Origin: Wenzhouxiangella sp.
GTDB taxonomy: Bacteria > Pseudomonadota > Gammaproteobacteria > Xanthomonadales > Wenzhouxiangellaceae
DNA: 5,854 nucleotides
Assembly (NCBI GenBank): GCA_018400355.1
Contig: JAGYMV010000053.1
Coordinates: forward strand, 1-5,854
Reading direction: 5' to 3'
A program made the translations under genes and the position numbers. Below the pieces are notes generated by a model. The model ran no database searches and was not told the origin of the DNA. It saw nothing but the letters and a program-made list of their open reading frames with translations. Positions 5,477 to 5,854 of the stretch are shown here, piece after piece (position 1 is the stretch's first letter; each line of letters opens with the position of its first letter).

Positions 5477-5854
5477 TTAGAGGGCGATCTTAATTTGTCC
5501 GTTTCGAACAAAAGGTGGCTTCACCACCTGAGCCTTTAACGATCGGCCCCTAACCACCACATCCACTTCTGAATGCACCCCCGCTGGGATCCGTGCAAAG
5601 GCGATCGGACGATCGATGGTCGGCCCGAACGAACCACTGGTGATCACACCCTGCCCTAAAGCCGTCTCGACCTCACTGCCCGTCCTTGGGATGGCGCCTT
5701 TCTCAAGCACCAGACCCACCAATTGCATGGCTGGACCCGCTTCTTTTTGGATCTCAAGGGCGCCGGCGCCAATGAAGGGGCGCTCATCGGCATTCATGAC
5801 CACGGTCCAGCCCAAATTGGATTCGTAGGGGGTGGTGTCGGTTGTCATGTCTTG
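5477..5854 (-). CDS. gcvT: Aminomethyltransferase, glycine cleavage T protein (C-terminal part)
   Basis: The last 125 residues of GcvT, which takes the aminomethyl group from the lipoylated H protein and gives 5,10-methylenetetrahydrofolate plus ammonia in the cytoplasmic glycine cleavage system. Full GcvT is about 360-370 residues, so roughly two thirds lies beyond the right edge. Visible family segments are SNLGWTV, FIGAGALEIQ, LVGLVLEKGAIPR, GVITSGSFGPTI, IAFARIP and the C-terminal VVKPPFVRNG, which align well with E. coli GcvT. The Met at 5848 is not the start: it belongs to the conserved GQ-[DE]-M region, and the preceding codons in the window read Gln-Asp. The stop is TAA at 5479-5477. 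The gene points toward the asparaginase-like gene and ends at the terminator 20 nt downstream. No frameshift is visible. Confidence 0.93.
   Translation of the reverse strand, partial: QDMTTDTTPYESNLGWTVVMNADERPFIGAGALEIQKEAGPAMQLVGLVLEKGAIPRTGSEVETALGQGVITSGSFGPTIDRPIAFARIPAGVHSEVDVVVRGRSLKAQVVKPPFVRNGQIKIAL

Noticed and set aside
5601..5615. Two CGATCG sites 8 bp apart
   Set aside because: They fall in well-conserved gcvT coding sequence, and the short palindromes are plausible by chance. Nothing else suggests an origin or a methylation-control region.

Overview
The window looks like ordinary chromosomal DNA from a gammaproteobacterium of moderate GC content. The adjacent wrbA and DUF2069 genes, next to a divergent yihY, resemble the Pseudomonas-type neighbourhood. 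The YihY, WrbA and GcvT sequences are clearly proteobacterial. I see no mobile element, CRISPR array, tRNA, rRNA or phage gene. No stretch over 300 bases lacks a gene; the longest non-coding gap is about 100 bp.

Layout, left to right. On the minus strand, yihY (inner-membrane protein with an extra cytoplasmic C-terminal domain) overlaps by ATGA the start of a further gene that leaves the left edge. Only about 21 codons of that gene are present, and they read as a Sec signal peptide. Divergent from yihY, on the plus strand, wrbA (FMN-dependent NAD(P)H:quinone oxidoreductase) overlaps by ATGA a DUF2069 gene for a four-helix membrane protein. The two oppositely directed reading frames start within a few bases of each other, and promoter-like elements for both strands share the same bases. 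The DUF2069 gene then runs tail-to-tail, with an 80-bp antisense overlap, into a large minus-strand gene of up to 876 codons. That gene encodes an exported protein I do not recognise. Divergent from it, on the plus strand, is a short single-domain asparaginase-like protein of 163 residues. It is followed 12 bp later by the convergent 3' end of gcvT (glycine cleavage T protein), cut by the right edge. A convincing rho-independent terminator for gcvT lies antisense inside the last codons of the asparaginase-like gene.

The genes do not form one pathway. There are two probable transcription units on the left (wrbA-DUF2069, and yihY plus the exported-protein gene), followed by apparently single genes. 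The items most worth a second look are the unidentified exported protein with eight cysteines, the antisense overlap in which a 12-bp repeat is coding on both strands, the two compact divergent starts with overlapping -10-like boxes, and the gcvT terminator embedded in a neighbour's coding sequence. I do not see a clear new multi-gene system.
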